From JAFKFI01 sp963795435 (lineage in GTDB: Bacteria; Pseudomonadota; Alphaproteobacteria; Acetobacterales; Acetobacteraceae), in contig CAWCHV010000007.1 of assembly GCA_963795435.1 (NCBI GenBank), positions 992,001 to 1,056,000 on the forward strand: a DNA stretch of 64,000 nt, given 5' to 3'. A model generated the notes under the pieces. That model did not search any database. It had not been told where the DNA came from and saw nothing but the letters and a program-made list of their open reading frames with translations. Positions 20,351-29,145 of the stretch are shown one piece after another (within the stretch, counting starts at the first letter, position 1; every line of letters starts with the position of its first letter). Made by a program: the position numbers and the translations under genes.

Positions 20351-20431
20351 ACCCTCACCCAACCCTCTCCCAAGAGGAGAGGGCTAAGCTTCTCCCTCTC
20401 CCGCTTGCGGGAGAGGGCCGGGGTGAGGGTC
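20351..20431. repeat. Palindromic intergenic repeat, copy C (full)
   Basis: Outer arms ACCCTCACCC and GGGTGAGGGT enclose two hairpins (CCCTCTCC-n-GGAGAGGG and CCCTCTCCCGC-n-GCGGGAGAGGG). It fills the gap between the convergent serine hydrolase and zinc peptidase genes, where it could act as a bidirectional terminator. Confidence 0.87.
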
Positions 20432-20840
20432 ACTCCATCTCCGCCTCAAGCGCGGCAATGTCATCGTCGCTGAACCCAAAATGATGCGCGACCTCGTGCA
20501 CCAGCACGTTGCGGACAAGCCGATAGAGGTCCTCGTCGGTCTCCACCCACTCCAGCAGGATCGGCTGGCGGTAGAGAAAGATCAGGTCCGGCGGACGGGC
20601 GGTGTCGTCCACGCTGCGCTGGGTCAGCGGCGTGCCGGTGTAGAGGCCGGTGAGGTCCCACGGGCTCTCGATGCCGAGGTCGCGCAGGGTCTCGTCGTCC
20701 GGCATCTCCTCGACCGCGATGCCGCAATTGTCGATATGGCGGGACAGCCGCTCGGGGATCGCGGCGAAGGCGCGCTCGGCCAGGGCCGCGATATCCTCGG
20801 CACTCGGCGGCGCGCCGAAGCGGGACTTGGGATCGCTCAT
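20430..20840 (-). CDS. Metallopeptidase family protein (minimal zincin, DUF1025)
   Basis: 136 acidic residues. The zinc-binding HEVAH is at 115-119, followed by HFGFSDDDI, which is the arrangement of the minimal-zincin family. Other family marks are FAAIPERLSRHIDN, the GLYTGTPLTQRS loop and PDLIFLYRQPIL. The physiological substrate is not known. Its stop codon overlaps the end of repeat copy C. Confidence 0.9.
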   Translation of the reverse strand: MSDPKSRFGAPPSAEDIAALAERAFAAIPERLSRHIDNCGIAVEEMPDDETLRDLGIESPWDLTGLYTGTPLTQRSVDDTARPPDLIFLYRQPILLEWVETDEDLYRLVRNVLVHEVAHHFGFSDDDIAALEAEME

Positions 20841-20894
20841 GCGCTATCCATGCAGGACGGTCGGCACGGGTCAAGCACGGCATAGGAGGTTCCG

Positions 20895-21185
20895 ATGGTG
20901 GCAAAGCTATCCGAGGCGGAACGCGGCGGCCTCGCCGCCACGCTGCCAGACTGGGCGCCGGTCGCCGGGCGCGACGCGATCCGGCGCAGCCTCAAGTTCC
21001 GCGACTTCAACGAGGCCTGGGGCTTCATGGCGCGGGTCGCATTGCTCGCGGAGAAGCAGGACCACCACCCGGAATGGTCGAACGTGTGGAACCGGGTCGA
21101 TATCGTGCTCAGCACGCATGACGCGGGCGGCCTCAGCGCGCGCGACGTGAAGTTGGCGCAGGCGATCGACAAGCTGCTCGCCTGA
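20895..21185 (+). CDS. phhB: 4a-hydroxytetrahydrobiopterin dehydratase
   Basis: 96 residues of the pterin-4a-carbinolamine dehydratase family. The active-site block EKQDHHPEWSNVWNRVDI carries the conserved His pair, and FRDFNEAWGFMARVALLAE precedes it. The enzyme recycles the pterin cofactor of aromatic amino acid hydroxylases; no such hydroxylase is adjacent, and the family also occurs without one. The stop TGA overlaps the ATG of the sulfatase gene by one base. Confidence 0.93.
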   Translation: MVAKLSEAERGGLAATLPDWAPVAGRDAIRRSLKFRDFNEAWGFMARVALLAEKQDHHPEWSNVWNRVDIVLSTHDAGGLSARDVKLAQAIDKLLA

Positions 21186-22807
21186 TGGCGGCCAAGCGCA
21201 ACATCCTGTGGATCATGTGCGACCAGCTCCGGTTCGACTACCTGAGCTGCTACGGCCATCCGCATCTGCACACGCCGCATATCGACGCGCTGGCGGCGCG
21301 CGGCGTGCGCTTCAGCCGCGCCTACGTGCAGTCGCCGATTTGCGGGCCGTCGCGCATGAGCTTCTACACCGGCCGCTACATGCGCAGCCACGGCGCCAAC
21401 TGGAACGGCTTTCCGCTGCGCGTCGACGAGCCGACCCTGGGCGACGCGCTCAAGCCGCTCGGCGTGCGCTGCGTGCTGGTCGGCAAGACGCACATGCGCG
21501 CCAATGCCGAGGGCATGAAGCGGCTCGGCATCGAGGCTGGCTCACCGCTCGGCGTGCATGTCGCGCAATGCGGCTTCGAGCCCTATGAGCGCGACGACGG
21601 GCTGAACCCCGATCCGCTGCCGCGCACGCGCTACGACACGTATCTGCGCGAGCAGGGCTTCGAGGCGGCGAACCCCTGGGAGCACTGGGCCAACTCGGCC
21701 GAGGCGCCGGACGGAACGCGGCTCAACGGCTGGCTCATGGAAAACGCCGACCAGCCGGCGCGGGTGCCGGAGGAGCATTCCGAGACGCCCTACATGACCC
21801 GCCGGGCGATGGCGTTCATCGACGAGGCGGCGAGCGATGCGCGGCCCTGGTGCCTGCATCTTTCCTACATCAAGCCGCACTGGCCCTACATCGCGCCGGC
21901 GCCCTATCACGCGATGTACACCGCGGCCGACGTGCTGCCCGCCATCCGCTCGGAGGAGGAGCGGGGGGAGCCGCACCCGGTGTATGGTGCCTTCATGCAG
22001 ACCCGGGCCTCCCGCGCCTTCGCGCGCGAGGAGGTCCGCCGGCGCGTCATCCCCGCCTATATGGGCCTCATAAAGCAGATCGACGACCAAATCGGCGTGC
22101 TGACGCGCTTCCTCGCCGAGCGCGGGCTCGCCGACAGCACGATGGTCGTGTTCACCTCCGACCACGGCGACTATCTCGGCGATCACTGGCTGGGCGACAA
22201 GGATCTGTTCCACGACTGCTCGGCGCGCATCCCGCTGATCGTCGCCGACCCGTCGGCGGAGGCCGACGCGACGCGCGGCTCGGTGTGCGACGCGCTGGTC
22301 GAGGCGATCGACCTCGTGCCGAGTTTCTTGTCGTGGTTCGGCGGCGCCCCGCAGCCCAACGTGATCGAGGGCCGCTCGCTGTTGCCGCTGCTCCACGGCG
22401 CGCCGCCCGCCGACTGGCGAGGCTGCGTATTCTCCGAATACGACTACGCGATGATGCCGGTGCGGCGCGCGCTCGGCACCCCGATCGGCGGCTCGCGGCT
22501 GTTCATGGTGTTCGACGGGCGTTGGAAATACATCCATGCGCCCGGCTTCCGCCCGATGCTCTACGACCTGCTGGCCGACCCCGAGGAGTTGCGGGACCGT
22601 GGCGCCGATCCGGCCTGCTCGGCGGAGCGGGCGCGGCTCAAGGAGGCGCTGCTGGACTGGGCGTTGCGCGATCACAACCGAATCACCATGCCGGATGCGC
22701 GGATCGCGGCTTACGGCGAGGCCGCACAGCTCCGGTCGGGGATCCTCATCGGCTACTGGGATGAAGCCGAGCTGCGCCAGGCACGGGCCGATTTCGGCCT
22801 GGAGTGA
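21185..22807 (+). CDS. Sulfatase/alkaline phosphatase superfamily hydrolase
   Basis: 540 residues. It begins with a metal-site Asp in WIMCDQLRFDYLSCYG (Asp13) and has the Cys-type sulfatase signature C-G-P-S-R at 53-57, whose Cys would be converted to formylglycine. FTSDHGDYLGDHWLGDKD holds further metal ligands. The family includes arylsulfatases, choline sulfatases and phosphonate monoester hydrolases; the N-terminal pattern resembles the last group, but the substrate is uncertain. No signal peptide is seen, so it is cytoplasmic. A maturation enzyme is not present in this window. Confidence 0.88.
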   Translation: MAAKRNILWIMCDQLRFDYLSCYGHPHLHTPHIDALAARGVRFSRAYVQSPICGPSRMSFYTGRYMRSHGANWNGFPLRVDEPTLGDALKPLGVRCVLVGKTHMRANAEGMKRLGIEAGSPLGVHVAQCGFEPYERDDGLNPDPLPRTRYDTYLREQGFEAANPWEHWANSAEAPDGTRLNGWLMENADQPARVPEEHSETPYMTRRAMAFIDEAASDARPWCLHLSYIKPHWPYIAPAPYHAMYTAADVLPAIRSEEERGEPHPVYGAFMQTRASRAFAREEVRRRVIPAYMGLIKQIDDQIGVLTRFLAERGLADSTMVVFTSDHGDYLGDHWLGDKDLFHDCSARIPLIVADPSAEADATRGSVCDALVEAIDLVPSFLSWFGGAPQPNVIEGRSLLPLLHGAPPADWRGCVFSEYDYAMMPVRRALGTPIGGSRLFMVFDGRWKYIHAPGFRPMLYDLLADPEELRDRGADPACSAERARLKEALLDWALRDHNRITMPDARIAAYGEAAQLRSGILIGYWDEAELRQARADFGLE

Positions 22808-22819
22808 AAGCCCCGAGCG

Positions 22820-23239
22820 TCAGGGCCCGAGCGCCTTGGTCAACCGCTCCAGCGTCGTTGCGGCCAGCACCTGGTGCAGCGCCGCCTCGGCTCCCGCGAA
22901 CGCCTCGGTGAGCACCGGCCGGACCCGCCGGCCGACCGGACAGGCCAGGTTCGGGCGGCGGTGGACCGGCAGCAGCACCGCGCCTTCGGCGGCCTGCACG
23001 GCGAGCCACACGTCTTCCAGCGTGATGCGATGCGGCTCGCGCGCGAGCATCGCCCCGCCGGGGCCGCGACGCACCCGGATCAGCCCGGCCCGGGCCAGCT
23101 GGCCGGCGATGCGCCGAACCACCACTGGGTTGGTGTTGACGCTGTACGCCAGCCGCAGGCTGGTCGAGGCACCCCTCGAACCCTCCGTCGCCAGATAGAG
23201 CAGGATGTGCGTGGCGACGGCGAAGCGCGTGGCGACCAT
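22820..23239 (-). CDS. Rrf2 family transcriptional regulator
   Basis: 139 residues with the Rrf2 N-terminus (TRFAVATHILLYLA), a winged helix with SVNTNPVVVRRIAGQLARAGLI, and the wing VRRGPGGAMLAREPHRITLEDVW. The three-Cys iron-sulfur motif of IscR or NsrR is missing: only one Cys (NLACPVG) is present where it would be. It therefore probably responds to something other than an iron-sulfur cluster. It is divergent from mmcB across a 76-base gap and converges with the sulfatase gene. Confidence 0.88.
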   Translation of the reverse strand: MVATRFAVATHILLYLATEGSRGASTSLRLAYSVNTNPVVVRRIAGQLARAGLIRVRRGPGGAMLAREPHRITLEDVWLAVQAAEGAVLLPVHRRPNLACPVGRRVRPVLTEAFAGAEAALHQVLAATTLERLTKALGP

Positions 23240-23315
23240 CCGCGAATAATGCGGGCAGCGGGTAACGGTTGCACCCCGCGATGGCCGGCCGCCGGGACCG
23301 GTTGTACAAGACCGC

Positions 23316-23783
23316 GTGGAGATCAGCTTCCCCGAGATCGCCCTCGCCGTCCGACGGGGCGCCGCCCGGCTGTGCGGCAGCCTCGCCTGGGCCGCGCTGC
23401 ACGAGGTGCCGCTGCCCAACGGGCGGCGGGCCGACATCCTCGCCCTGCGTCCCGACGGCGGCTTCGCCTGCATCGAGGTCAAATCCGGCCCGCGCGACTT
23501 CCTCACCGACGGGAAATGGCCCGAGTACCGCGCCTATTGCGACGCGCTCTATTTCGCGGTCGGCACCAACTTTCCGCTGGAGCTGCTGCCGGACGCGACC
23601 GGCCTGATCGTGGCGGACGCGACCCAGGCGGAGATCCTGCGGGAGGCGCCCTCGCACCCCCTCGCCCCGGCGCGGCGGCGGGCGCTGCTGCACCGCTTCG
23701 CCATGCTGGGCGCCGAACGGCTGGCCGCGTTCGAGGATCCGATCGGGTTTGCCGCCCGGCGCGCGGCCTTGCGTGTGGAGTAG
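23316..23783 (+). CDS. mmcB: MmcB family DNA repair protein
   Basis: 155 residues from a GTG start. The nuclease-like core ADILALRPDGGFACIEVKSGPRDFLTDGKW has the D-(x)n-E-x-K pattern of the PD-(D/E)XK superfamily (Asp in ADIL, then EVK). YCDALYFAVGTNFP and GLIVADATQAEI complete the family pattern. MmcB was described in alphaproteobacteria as an SOS-linked protein for mitomycin-C damage; I see no clear LexA box here. It converges with hldE with a 7-base gap. Confidence 0.87.
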   Translation: MEISFPEIALAVRRGAARLCGSLAWAALHEVPLPNGRRADILALRPDGGFACIEVKSGPRDFLTDGKWPEYRAYCDALYFAVGTNFPLELLPDATGLIVADATQAEILREAPSHPLAPARRRALLHRFAMLGAERLAAFEDPIGFAARRAALRVE

Positions 23784-23790
23784 CGCCGCC

Positions 23791-25281
23791 TCAGCCGCGC
23801 AGCCGCGCCACCGTGGCGGTGGTCGAGTGCCCCGGGAGGAGCTGCGCCAGCATCACTCGGCCGCCCCAGCCCTCCACCATTTCGTGCCCGACCACGTCCT
23901 CCACCGCGTAATCCGCCCCCTTCACCAGCAGCTCCGGGTGCAACGCGGCGATCAGCTCGAGAGGCGTGTCCTCGTTGAACACGCAGACCAGATCGACCGC
24001 GGCGAGGCTCGCAAGCACGGCGGCGCGGGCGGCCTCGGGCTGCACCGGCCGGGTCGGACCCTTCAGCCGGCGCACGCTGGCGTCGCTGTTGAGGCCGACC
24101 ACCAGCCGGTCGCACGCGGCGCGCGCCTGCTCCAGCAGATGCACGTGACCGGGATGCAGCAGGTCGAAGCAGCCGTTGGTGAAGCCGGTGCGGTAGCCCA
24201 TGCGGCGCCAGCGCTCCACCTGCTCGGCGGCCGTCTCGCGGCCCACCACCTTGCGAAGCGCGCCACCCTGCGGGCTGAGGGCGGCCATCAGCTCGGTCTC
24301 GCGCGCCACCGCCGTGCCGATCTTGCCGACCACGATGCCCGCCGCGACGTTGGCAAGCCGCACCGCCACCGGCAGGTCGAGCCCGCCGGCGAGCCCCGCG
24401 GCCAGGGTCGCGACCACCGTGTCGCCGGCGCCCGAGACGTCGAACACCTCCTTGGCCTCGGCCGGGAAATGATGCGCTCCGTCGTCGTCGAGCAAGGTCA
24501 TGCCGTCCTCGGAGCGCGTCACCACCACCGCGCCGAAACCGTGCGCCGCCCGCAGCACCCGTGCCGCGGCGACGATCTCGGCCTCGGTCGAAATCGGCAT
24601 CCCGGTCGCCTCGGACAGCTCCCGTCGGTTCGGCGTGATGATGTCCGCCCCCGCGTAGCGGCTGTAGTCGAGGCCCTTGGGATCGACGATCACGCGCCGC
24701 CCGGTCTGGTGCGCCACGTCGATGAGCTGCTTGGCGACGCTGCCCGCCATCAGCCCCTTGCCGTAGTCCGACAGCACGGTGATGCTGGTCGCCGCCATGC
24801 CGTCGCGCGCGATCCGCAGCATCCGGTCGGCGAGCTTGGCCGGGATCGGCCGCGCATCCTCCTGGTCGGCGCGCAGCAATTGCTGGCCGTTGGCGATGTA
24901 GCGGGTCTTGACCGTGGTGGCCCGCCCGCTCTGCACCAGCAGCCAGGGCTCGACCCCCGGCTGGCCGCCGACCAGCCCGGTGAGATCCGAGCCCGCCTGG
25001 TCGTCGCCCACCACGGCGACGAAGGCGACCGCGGCGTTCACCGCGGTGAGGTTGCGCACCACGTTGCCGGCGCCGCCGGGCATCGCGGTCTCGCGCTCGA
25101 CGGTGAGGATAGGCACCGGCGCCTCGGGGCTGATCCGCTGGACCTCGCCGTAGGCGTAGCGGTCCAGCATCACGTCGCCGACCACCAGCACGCTGGTCTT
25201 GGACAGGCGGCGGATGGCGGCAATCAGGTCCGGCGGGGGGTCTTCGGGCAGGGGATCGGAGCCCGGCGGTATGCTGTCCAT
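23791..25281 (-). CDS. hldE: Bifunctional heptose-7-phosphate kinase/heptose-1-phosphate adenylyltransferase
   Basis: 496 residues combining two steps of ADP-heptose synthesis for lipopolysaccharide core. The ribokinase-type domain (about 1-330) shows VGDVMLDRY, MPGGAGNV, and the catalytic DVSGAGDT. The nucleotidyltransferase domain (about 355-496) shows FTNGCFDLLHPGHVHLL, GLNSDASVRRLKGP and a terminal GHSTTATVARLRG. The ATG at 25281 matches the family start; another ATG lies 24 bases upstream. Its presence indicates a heptose-containing LPS. It is divergent from the WecA-type transferase gene. Confidence 0.95.
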   Translation of the reverse strand: MDSIPPGSDPLPEDPPPDLIAAIRRLSKTSVLVVGDVMLDRYAYGEVQRISPEAPVPILTVERETAMPGGAGNVVRNLTAVNAAVAFVAVVGDDQAGSDLTGLVGGQPGVEPWLLVQSGRATTVKTRYIANGQQLLRADQEDARPIPAKLADRMLRIARDGMAATSITVLSDYGKGLMAGSVAKQLIDVAHQTGRRVIVDPKGLDYSRYAGADIITPNRRELSEATGMPISTEAEIVAAARVLRAAHGFGAVVVTRSEDGMTLLDDDGAHHFPAEAKEVFDVSGAGDTVVATLAAGLAGGLDLPVAVRLANVAAGIVVGKIGTAVARETELMAALSPQGGALRKVVGRETAAEQVERWRRMGYRTGFTNGCFDLLHPGHVHLLEQARAACDRLVVGLNSDASVRRLKGPTRPVQPEAARAAVLASLAAVDLVCVFNEDTPLELIAALHPELLVKGADYAVEDVVGHEMVEGWGGRVMLAQLLPGHSTTATVARLRG

Positions 25282-25437
25282 GTGAACACGCCGTAACGCT
25301 TGCATCGCCGCCTTGCAAGCGAAGCGTGGCAGGACCAGCCGGCAAAGGTTCGCCGCTCGCGACCCTCGATCAGCCGCTGGCCGCGGCTGCCGAGGCAACG
25401 GGTGTGCGGAGGCCGCCGCGGGCGATAAAACCCGGAC

Positions 25438-26490
25438 ATGACCCTCGCCGCCTTCCTGCATCATATCGAGCTCGCCTGCGTGCTCGCGCTGCTCTCGGCC
25501 ATGCTGGTCCGCATGATGATCGGGATCGGCGTGATGGACACGCCCGACCGCCGGAAATCGCACACGCGGCCGACGCCCAAGGGCGGCGGCGTGGGCATCG
25601 TCGCCGCGTTCCTCGCCGGGATGTACATTCTCTATCGCTACGCCGAGTTTTCCCGACTGGCGGACCCGTATTTCCGGGGCGTCATCCTGGCCGCCGTGGC
25701 GATCTCGGTGGTGGCGTTCCTCGACGACATGCGGGATTGGCCGTTTACCGTGAAGCTCGCCGCCCAGGTGGTCGCGGCGCTGATGGCGGTGGCGTCGGGG
25801 TTGTATGTCACCGAGTACCGCGTGCCGTATGTCGGGCCGCTCGATCTCGGCTGGCTCGGCATCCTCGCCACGCTGGCCTGGATCCTGTTCGCGACCAACG
25901 CGATGAACTTCATCGACGGGCTGGACGGGCTGGCGGCGGGCACGGCGCTGGTCGCGTCCGGCTTCCTCGCCTACATCGCGATCGGCCAGGAGGGCTCCTT
26001 CGTCTACTTCGCCGCCCTGCTGCTGGCGGCGGGGCTGATGGGTTTCCTGCCCTTCAACTTCCCCCGCGCGCGCATCTTCATGGGCGACGTGGGCAGCCAG
26101 TTCTGCGGCTTCATGCTGGCCGTGCTGGGCGTCGCGGCGGCGCGCTTCGGCGCCATCGAGATGTCGTTCCTGCTGGTGCCGATGCTGCTGTCGGGCGTGC
26201 TGCTCGACGTCGCCTTCACCCTGGTGCGCCGCGCGCTGGCCGGACAGCGCGTCACCGCGGCGCATCGCGGCCACGTCTACCAGGTGGCGCACCGCTCCGG
26301 CATCCCGGCCCCGGTCGTGGCGATGGCGCATTGGGGGTTCGCGGCGATCGGCGGCGCGTGCTGCCTCGTGTTCATCCACGTATCCTCGCAATGGAAGCCG
26401 TTCGTGCCGTTCCTCGTCGTGCCGCCGCAGCTCGTCTGGCTGGCGCTGGTGGCGCGCCGAGCGCGGCGAGCCGGGATCCGGGCGTGGTGA
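25438..26490 (+). CDS. Polyprenyl-phosphate sugar-1-phosphate transferase (MraY/WecA type, GT4)
   Basis: 350 residues with about ten membrane segments. Catalytic elements are MDTPDRRKSHTRPTPKGGG near residue 33, FLDDMRDWP near residue 95, NAMNFIDGLDGLAAG near residue 156, FMGDVGSQF, and the cytoplasmic HRGHVYQ loop. It transfers a sugar-1-phosphate from a UDP-sugar to undecaprenyl phosphate, starting O-antigen or exopolysaccharide units. The dehydratase and aminotransferase at 57.4-60.5 kb could make its sugar donor. Its TGA overlaps the GTG of the next gene. Confidence 0.9.
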   Translation: MTLAAFLHHIELACVLALLSAMLVRMMIGIGVMDTPDRRKSHTRPTPKGGGVGIVAAFLAGMYILYRYAEFSRLADPYFRGVILAAVAISVVAFLDDMRDWPFTVKLAAQVVAALMAVASGLYVTEYRVPYVGPLDLGWLGILATLAWILFATNAMNFIDGLDGLAAGTALVASGFLAYIAIGQEGSFVYFAALLLAAGLMGFLPFNFPRARIFMGDVGSQFCGFMLAVLGVAAARFGAIEMSFLLVPMLLSGVLLDVAFTLVRRALAGQRVTAAHRGHVYQVAHRSGIPAPVVAMAHWGFAAIGGACCLVFIHVSSQWKPFVPFLVVPPQLVWLALVARRARRAGIRAW

Positions 26491-27887
26491 GCCCGCGACC
26501 GGACTTTCCCCTATCGCCGGCGCGCCGCTGGCTCGCCTTCGTCGTGCTGCTGGCCGGCGCCTTCCTGCCGCCCACCGACTTCTTCATCGTCAATGTCGCC
26601 CTGCCCTCGATCCGCGACGGGCTGGGCGCCACACCATCGCAAGTGGCGCTGGTGATCTCGGGCTATGCCTCCGGCTACGCGGTGTTCCTCGTCACCGGCG
26701 GCCGGCTGGGCGACCTTTATGGCCGCAAGCGCCTGTTCATCAGCGGCATGGCCGGCTTCACCGCCGCCTCCGCGCTGTGCGGCCTGGCGCCGAGCGCCGG
26801 CTGGCTGGTGGCGGGGCGGGTGGTGCAGGGGCTGGCGGCGTCGATGCTGCTGCCGCAGGTGCTGGGCTCGATCCGCGCGCTGTTCGACAGCGACCGCGCG
26901 CTGGCGCGGGCGATGACCCTGTACGGCGTGATGATGGGCCTCGCATCCGTCACCGGCCAGTTCGGCGGCGGCGCGCTGGTTGCCTGGAGCCCGTTCGGCC
27001 TCGGCTGGCGCACGGTGTTCCTGCTCAACCTGCCGATCGGCGTGCTGGCGATGGCCGCCGCCTCGCCGCTGGTGCCGGAAACCAGCGCCACCAGCCGCCC
27101 GCGCCTCGACCTGCCCGGCGCGGTGCTGATCTCGCTGCTGCTCGCCGCCGTGGTGGTGCCGCTGTCCGAGGGCCGCGAGCAGGGCTGGCCCGCCTGGATT
27201 TTTCTCTGTCTCGCCACGGCGCCTGTGCTGCTCCTGGTGTTCCTGTGGCACGAGCGCCGGCTCGCGGCGCGTGGCGGGATGCCGCTCGTCGATCTCGACC
27301 TGTTCGCCATCCCGAGCTTCCGTCGCGGCGCGATCGTGGCCTCGCTGTTCTTCTTCACCACCGCCTACTACCTGCTGTTCGGTCTCTACAACCAGGAAGG
27401 CCGCGGCACCGGGCCGCTGTGGACCGGGCTCTCGATCCTGCCCTACGGGCTCGGCCTGTTTCTCGGCCCGCTGGCCAGCGGCTGGCTGCCGGCGCGATTG
27501 CGGCCTCGGTTGCTGGGAGTGGGACTCGCGGTCGAGGTGGTCGGCTACGTGCTGATCGCGCTCTGTGTCGGCTTCGAGGTGACCGGGCCGGTACTGGTGC
27601 TCGTCACCTTCGTCGCCGGCTTCGGCCAGGGCATCGCCATGCCGCGCCTGTTCAACACGGCCTTGCAGGACGTGCCGCCACACCAGGCGGGGCTCGCGGC
27701 GGGGATCGTCAACTCGCTGCTGCAGATCGGCGCGGCGGTGAGCAACGCGGCGCTGGTCAGCCTGTTCTTCACCGTGCTCGGCGACGGCACCGGCGCGGCG
27801 GTGTACGGACGCGCCCTCGCGGCGGCGATGGTGACGCTGGTGCTGGCGTTGGCACTGGCCTGCCGCGTGGCGTGGCGGGGGCGGTGA
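26487..27887 (+). CDS. MFS transporter, DHA2-type drug efflux
   Basis: 466 residues starting at a GTG that overlaps the upstream stop (GTGA). About 13-14 hydrophobic segments. The DHA2/EmrB pattern is seen in TDFFIVNVALPSIRDGLG (motif D1), GGRLGDLYGRKRLF (motif A), and RVVQGLAASMLLPQVLG (motif C region). It is a proton-driven inner-membrane exporter of unknown substrate. Overlap with the glycosyltransferase gene gives co-transcription, but not necessarily a common function. Confidence 0.9.
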   Translation: MSPRPDFPLSPARRWLAFVVLLAGAFLPPTDFFIVNVALPSIRDGLGATPSQVALVISGYASGYAVFLVTGGRLGDLYGRKRLFISGMAGFTAASALCGLAPSAGWLVAGRVVQGLAASMLLPQVLGSIRALFDSDRALARAMTLYGVMMGLASVTGQFGGGALVAWSPFGLGWRTVFLLNLPIGVLAMAAASPLVPETSATSRPRLDLPGAVLISLLLAAVVVPLSEGREQGWPAWIFLCLATAPVLLLVFLWHERRLAARGGMPLVDLDLFAIPSFRRGAIVASLFFFTTAYYLLFGLYNQEGRGTGPLWTGLSILPYGLGLFLGPLASGWLPARLRPRLLGVGLAVEVVGYVLIALCVGFEVTGPVLVLVTFVAGFGQGIAMPRLFNTALQDVPPHQAGLAAGIVNSLLQIGAAVSNAALVSLFFTVLGDGTGAAVYGRALAAAMVTLVLALALACRVAWRGR

Positions 27888-27921
27888 TGCTAGTATCGTT
27901 CTTTGTTCGGGAGTTTCGACG

Positions 27922-28143
27922 GTGAACAAGATCGTTCAGTGGCGGCATGACCCGGCCGATCCGTTGCCGAACGAGCGGTCGGTGAGTGAGCAGGTGGAGG
28001 AGCTGTTCGCGAACCCCGACGAATGGCTGGATTCGCCGCACCCGAGTTTGGGAGGCCGTACCCCACGGGATTGCCTGAGTGCAGACGAGGAACAGCCCGT
28101 GAAAGACATTCTGCGTCGGACGAAGTTTGTTCCCTACGCATGA
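27922..28143 (+). CDS. DUF2384 (MbcA/ParS/Xre toxin-binding domain) protein
   Basis: 73 residues from a GTG start. The C-terminal half carries the DUF2384 signature: LFANPDEWLDSPHPSLGGRTPRDCL, then VKDILRRTKFV. This domain binds RES-type toxins in Xre-RES toxin-antitoxin pairs. Here the DNA-binding Xre helix-turn-helix is absent, and no RES gene follows (the next gene is a convergent deacetylase). It may be a domain remnant, a stand-alone regulator, or the antitoxin of a toxin encoded elsewhere. Confidence 0.7.
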   Translation: MNKIVQWRHDPADPLPNERSVSEQVEELFANPDEWLDSPHPSLGGRTPRDCLSADEEQPVKDILRRTKFVPYA

Positions 28144-28205
28144 ATCTCTCTGCCGTCGCGTTCCACCAGGACGGAACTGACGTCTGATCCGGCCTGGACG
28201 ACATT

Positions 28206-29060
28206 CTACCGACCCCGCAAGCTCACCCCATCAGGGAACTTCCGCCGGTACTCCGCCACCGCCTGCTCCATCGTGACGAACCGCGCGTCGCCCGCGCACA
28301 GCCTCTCGATCAGTCCTTCCAGCGCCAGCATCCGGTAGCCGCGCCCCACCACGTGCGGGTGGAAGGTGTAGGTGAGAATCCCCCAATCCACCGTCTTGCG
28401 CATGTACTCGAACTCGTCGGCAAAATTCTGGAACACCGCGCGGGCGTTCTGCAGGCCCTGAAGGATGGCGTTCTCCGTCCGCATGAACTCGAAATGCGGA
28501 TGATCGTCGAGCGACCAGCTGATCGGCATTTCGATGAGCGGTGTGTCGGGGCCGAACTCCATCTTGTCCAGCAGCGTGATCCGGTCGCCCCGGCGGGCCT
28601 GATACGGCAAGTAGTCGTGCCCCATCATGCTGCTGTCGTAGACAAATCCATGCTCGAGCAACAGCTCGACGCTGTGCGGCGACAGATCCCATGAGGGCGA
28701 GCGGTAGCCGCGCGGCTTTCTTCCCGTGAGCTGCTCGATCGCCGCCGAGCCGCGCACCAACTCCTCCTCCTCGCCCTCGCGTCCGAGGCTCGCCGGGATC
28801 CGGTGTGTCCAGCCATGATTGCCGATCTCGTGGCCCGCCTCGTGCACCGCGCGGACGCAGGAGGGATAGCTCTCGATGGTGTGGCCGGGAATGAACCAGG
28901 TGGTCGGGATGCCCTGAGCCTTCAGCACCGCGAGAATGCGTTCGGTGGCGACGATGCCATAGTCGCCGCGCGAGATCATCGTCGGCGTGGTCAGCCCGCG
29001 CGAGATGAACGAGGAGACATTGTCGTGATCGAAGGTCAGGCAAACGAACAGCTCGGCCAT
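28206..29060 (-). CDS. Polysaccharide deacetylase (NodB/PuuE family)
   Basis: 284 residues. The NodB homology domain has the metal/catalytic motif TFDHDN near residue 10, the His pair in HEIGNHGWTH near residue 78, GYRSPSWDLSPHS near residue 118, and ILTYTFHPHVVGRG near the end. The layout with TFDHD is closest to the group that includes PuuE allantoinase and peptidoglycan or imidase-like deacetylases. No signal peptide is visible, so a cytoplasmic small-molecule substrate is more likely than a cell-wall polymer. Confidence 0.88.
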   Translation of the reverse strand: MAELFVCLTFDHDNVSSFISRGLTTPTMISRGDYGIVATERILAVLKAQGIPTTWFIPGHTIESYPSCVRAVHEAGHEIGNHGWTHRIPASLGREGEEEELVRGSAAIEQLTGRKPRGYRSPSWDLSPHSVELLLEHGFVYDSSMMGHDYLPYQARRGDRITLLDKMEFGPDTPLIEMPISWSLDDHPHFEFMRTENAILQGLQNARAVFQNFADEFEYMRKTVDWGILTYTFHPHVVGRGYRMLALEGLIERLCAGDARFVTMEQAVAEYRRKFPDGVSLRGR

Positions 29061-29145
29061 CGTTATCGCTCCCTGATGCCGTCCGGCCCGCAGTCTCCGT
29101 CGCGGCGGCGAGACCTGTCAAAATCTCCCCCAAAGGAGGACCCGC

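Noticed and set aside
27890..28204. A minus-strand frame opposite the DUF2384 gene as a possible toxin partner
   Set aside because: Its composition is Ser/Arg-rich without a recognisable fold, and it is fully antisense to a protein with a clear domain match.
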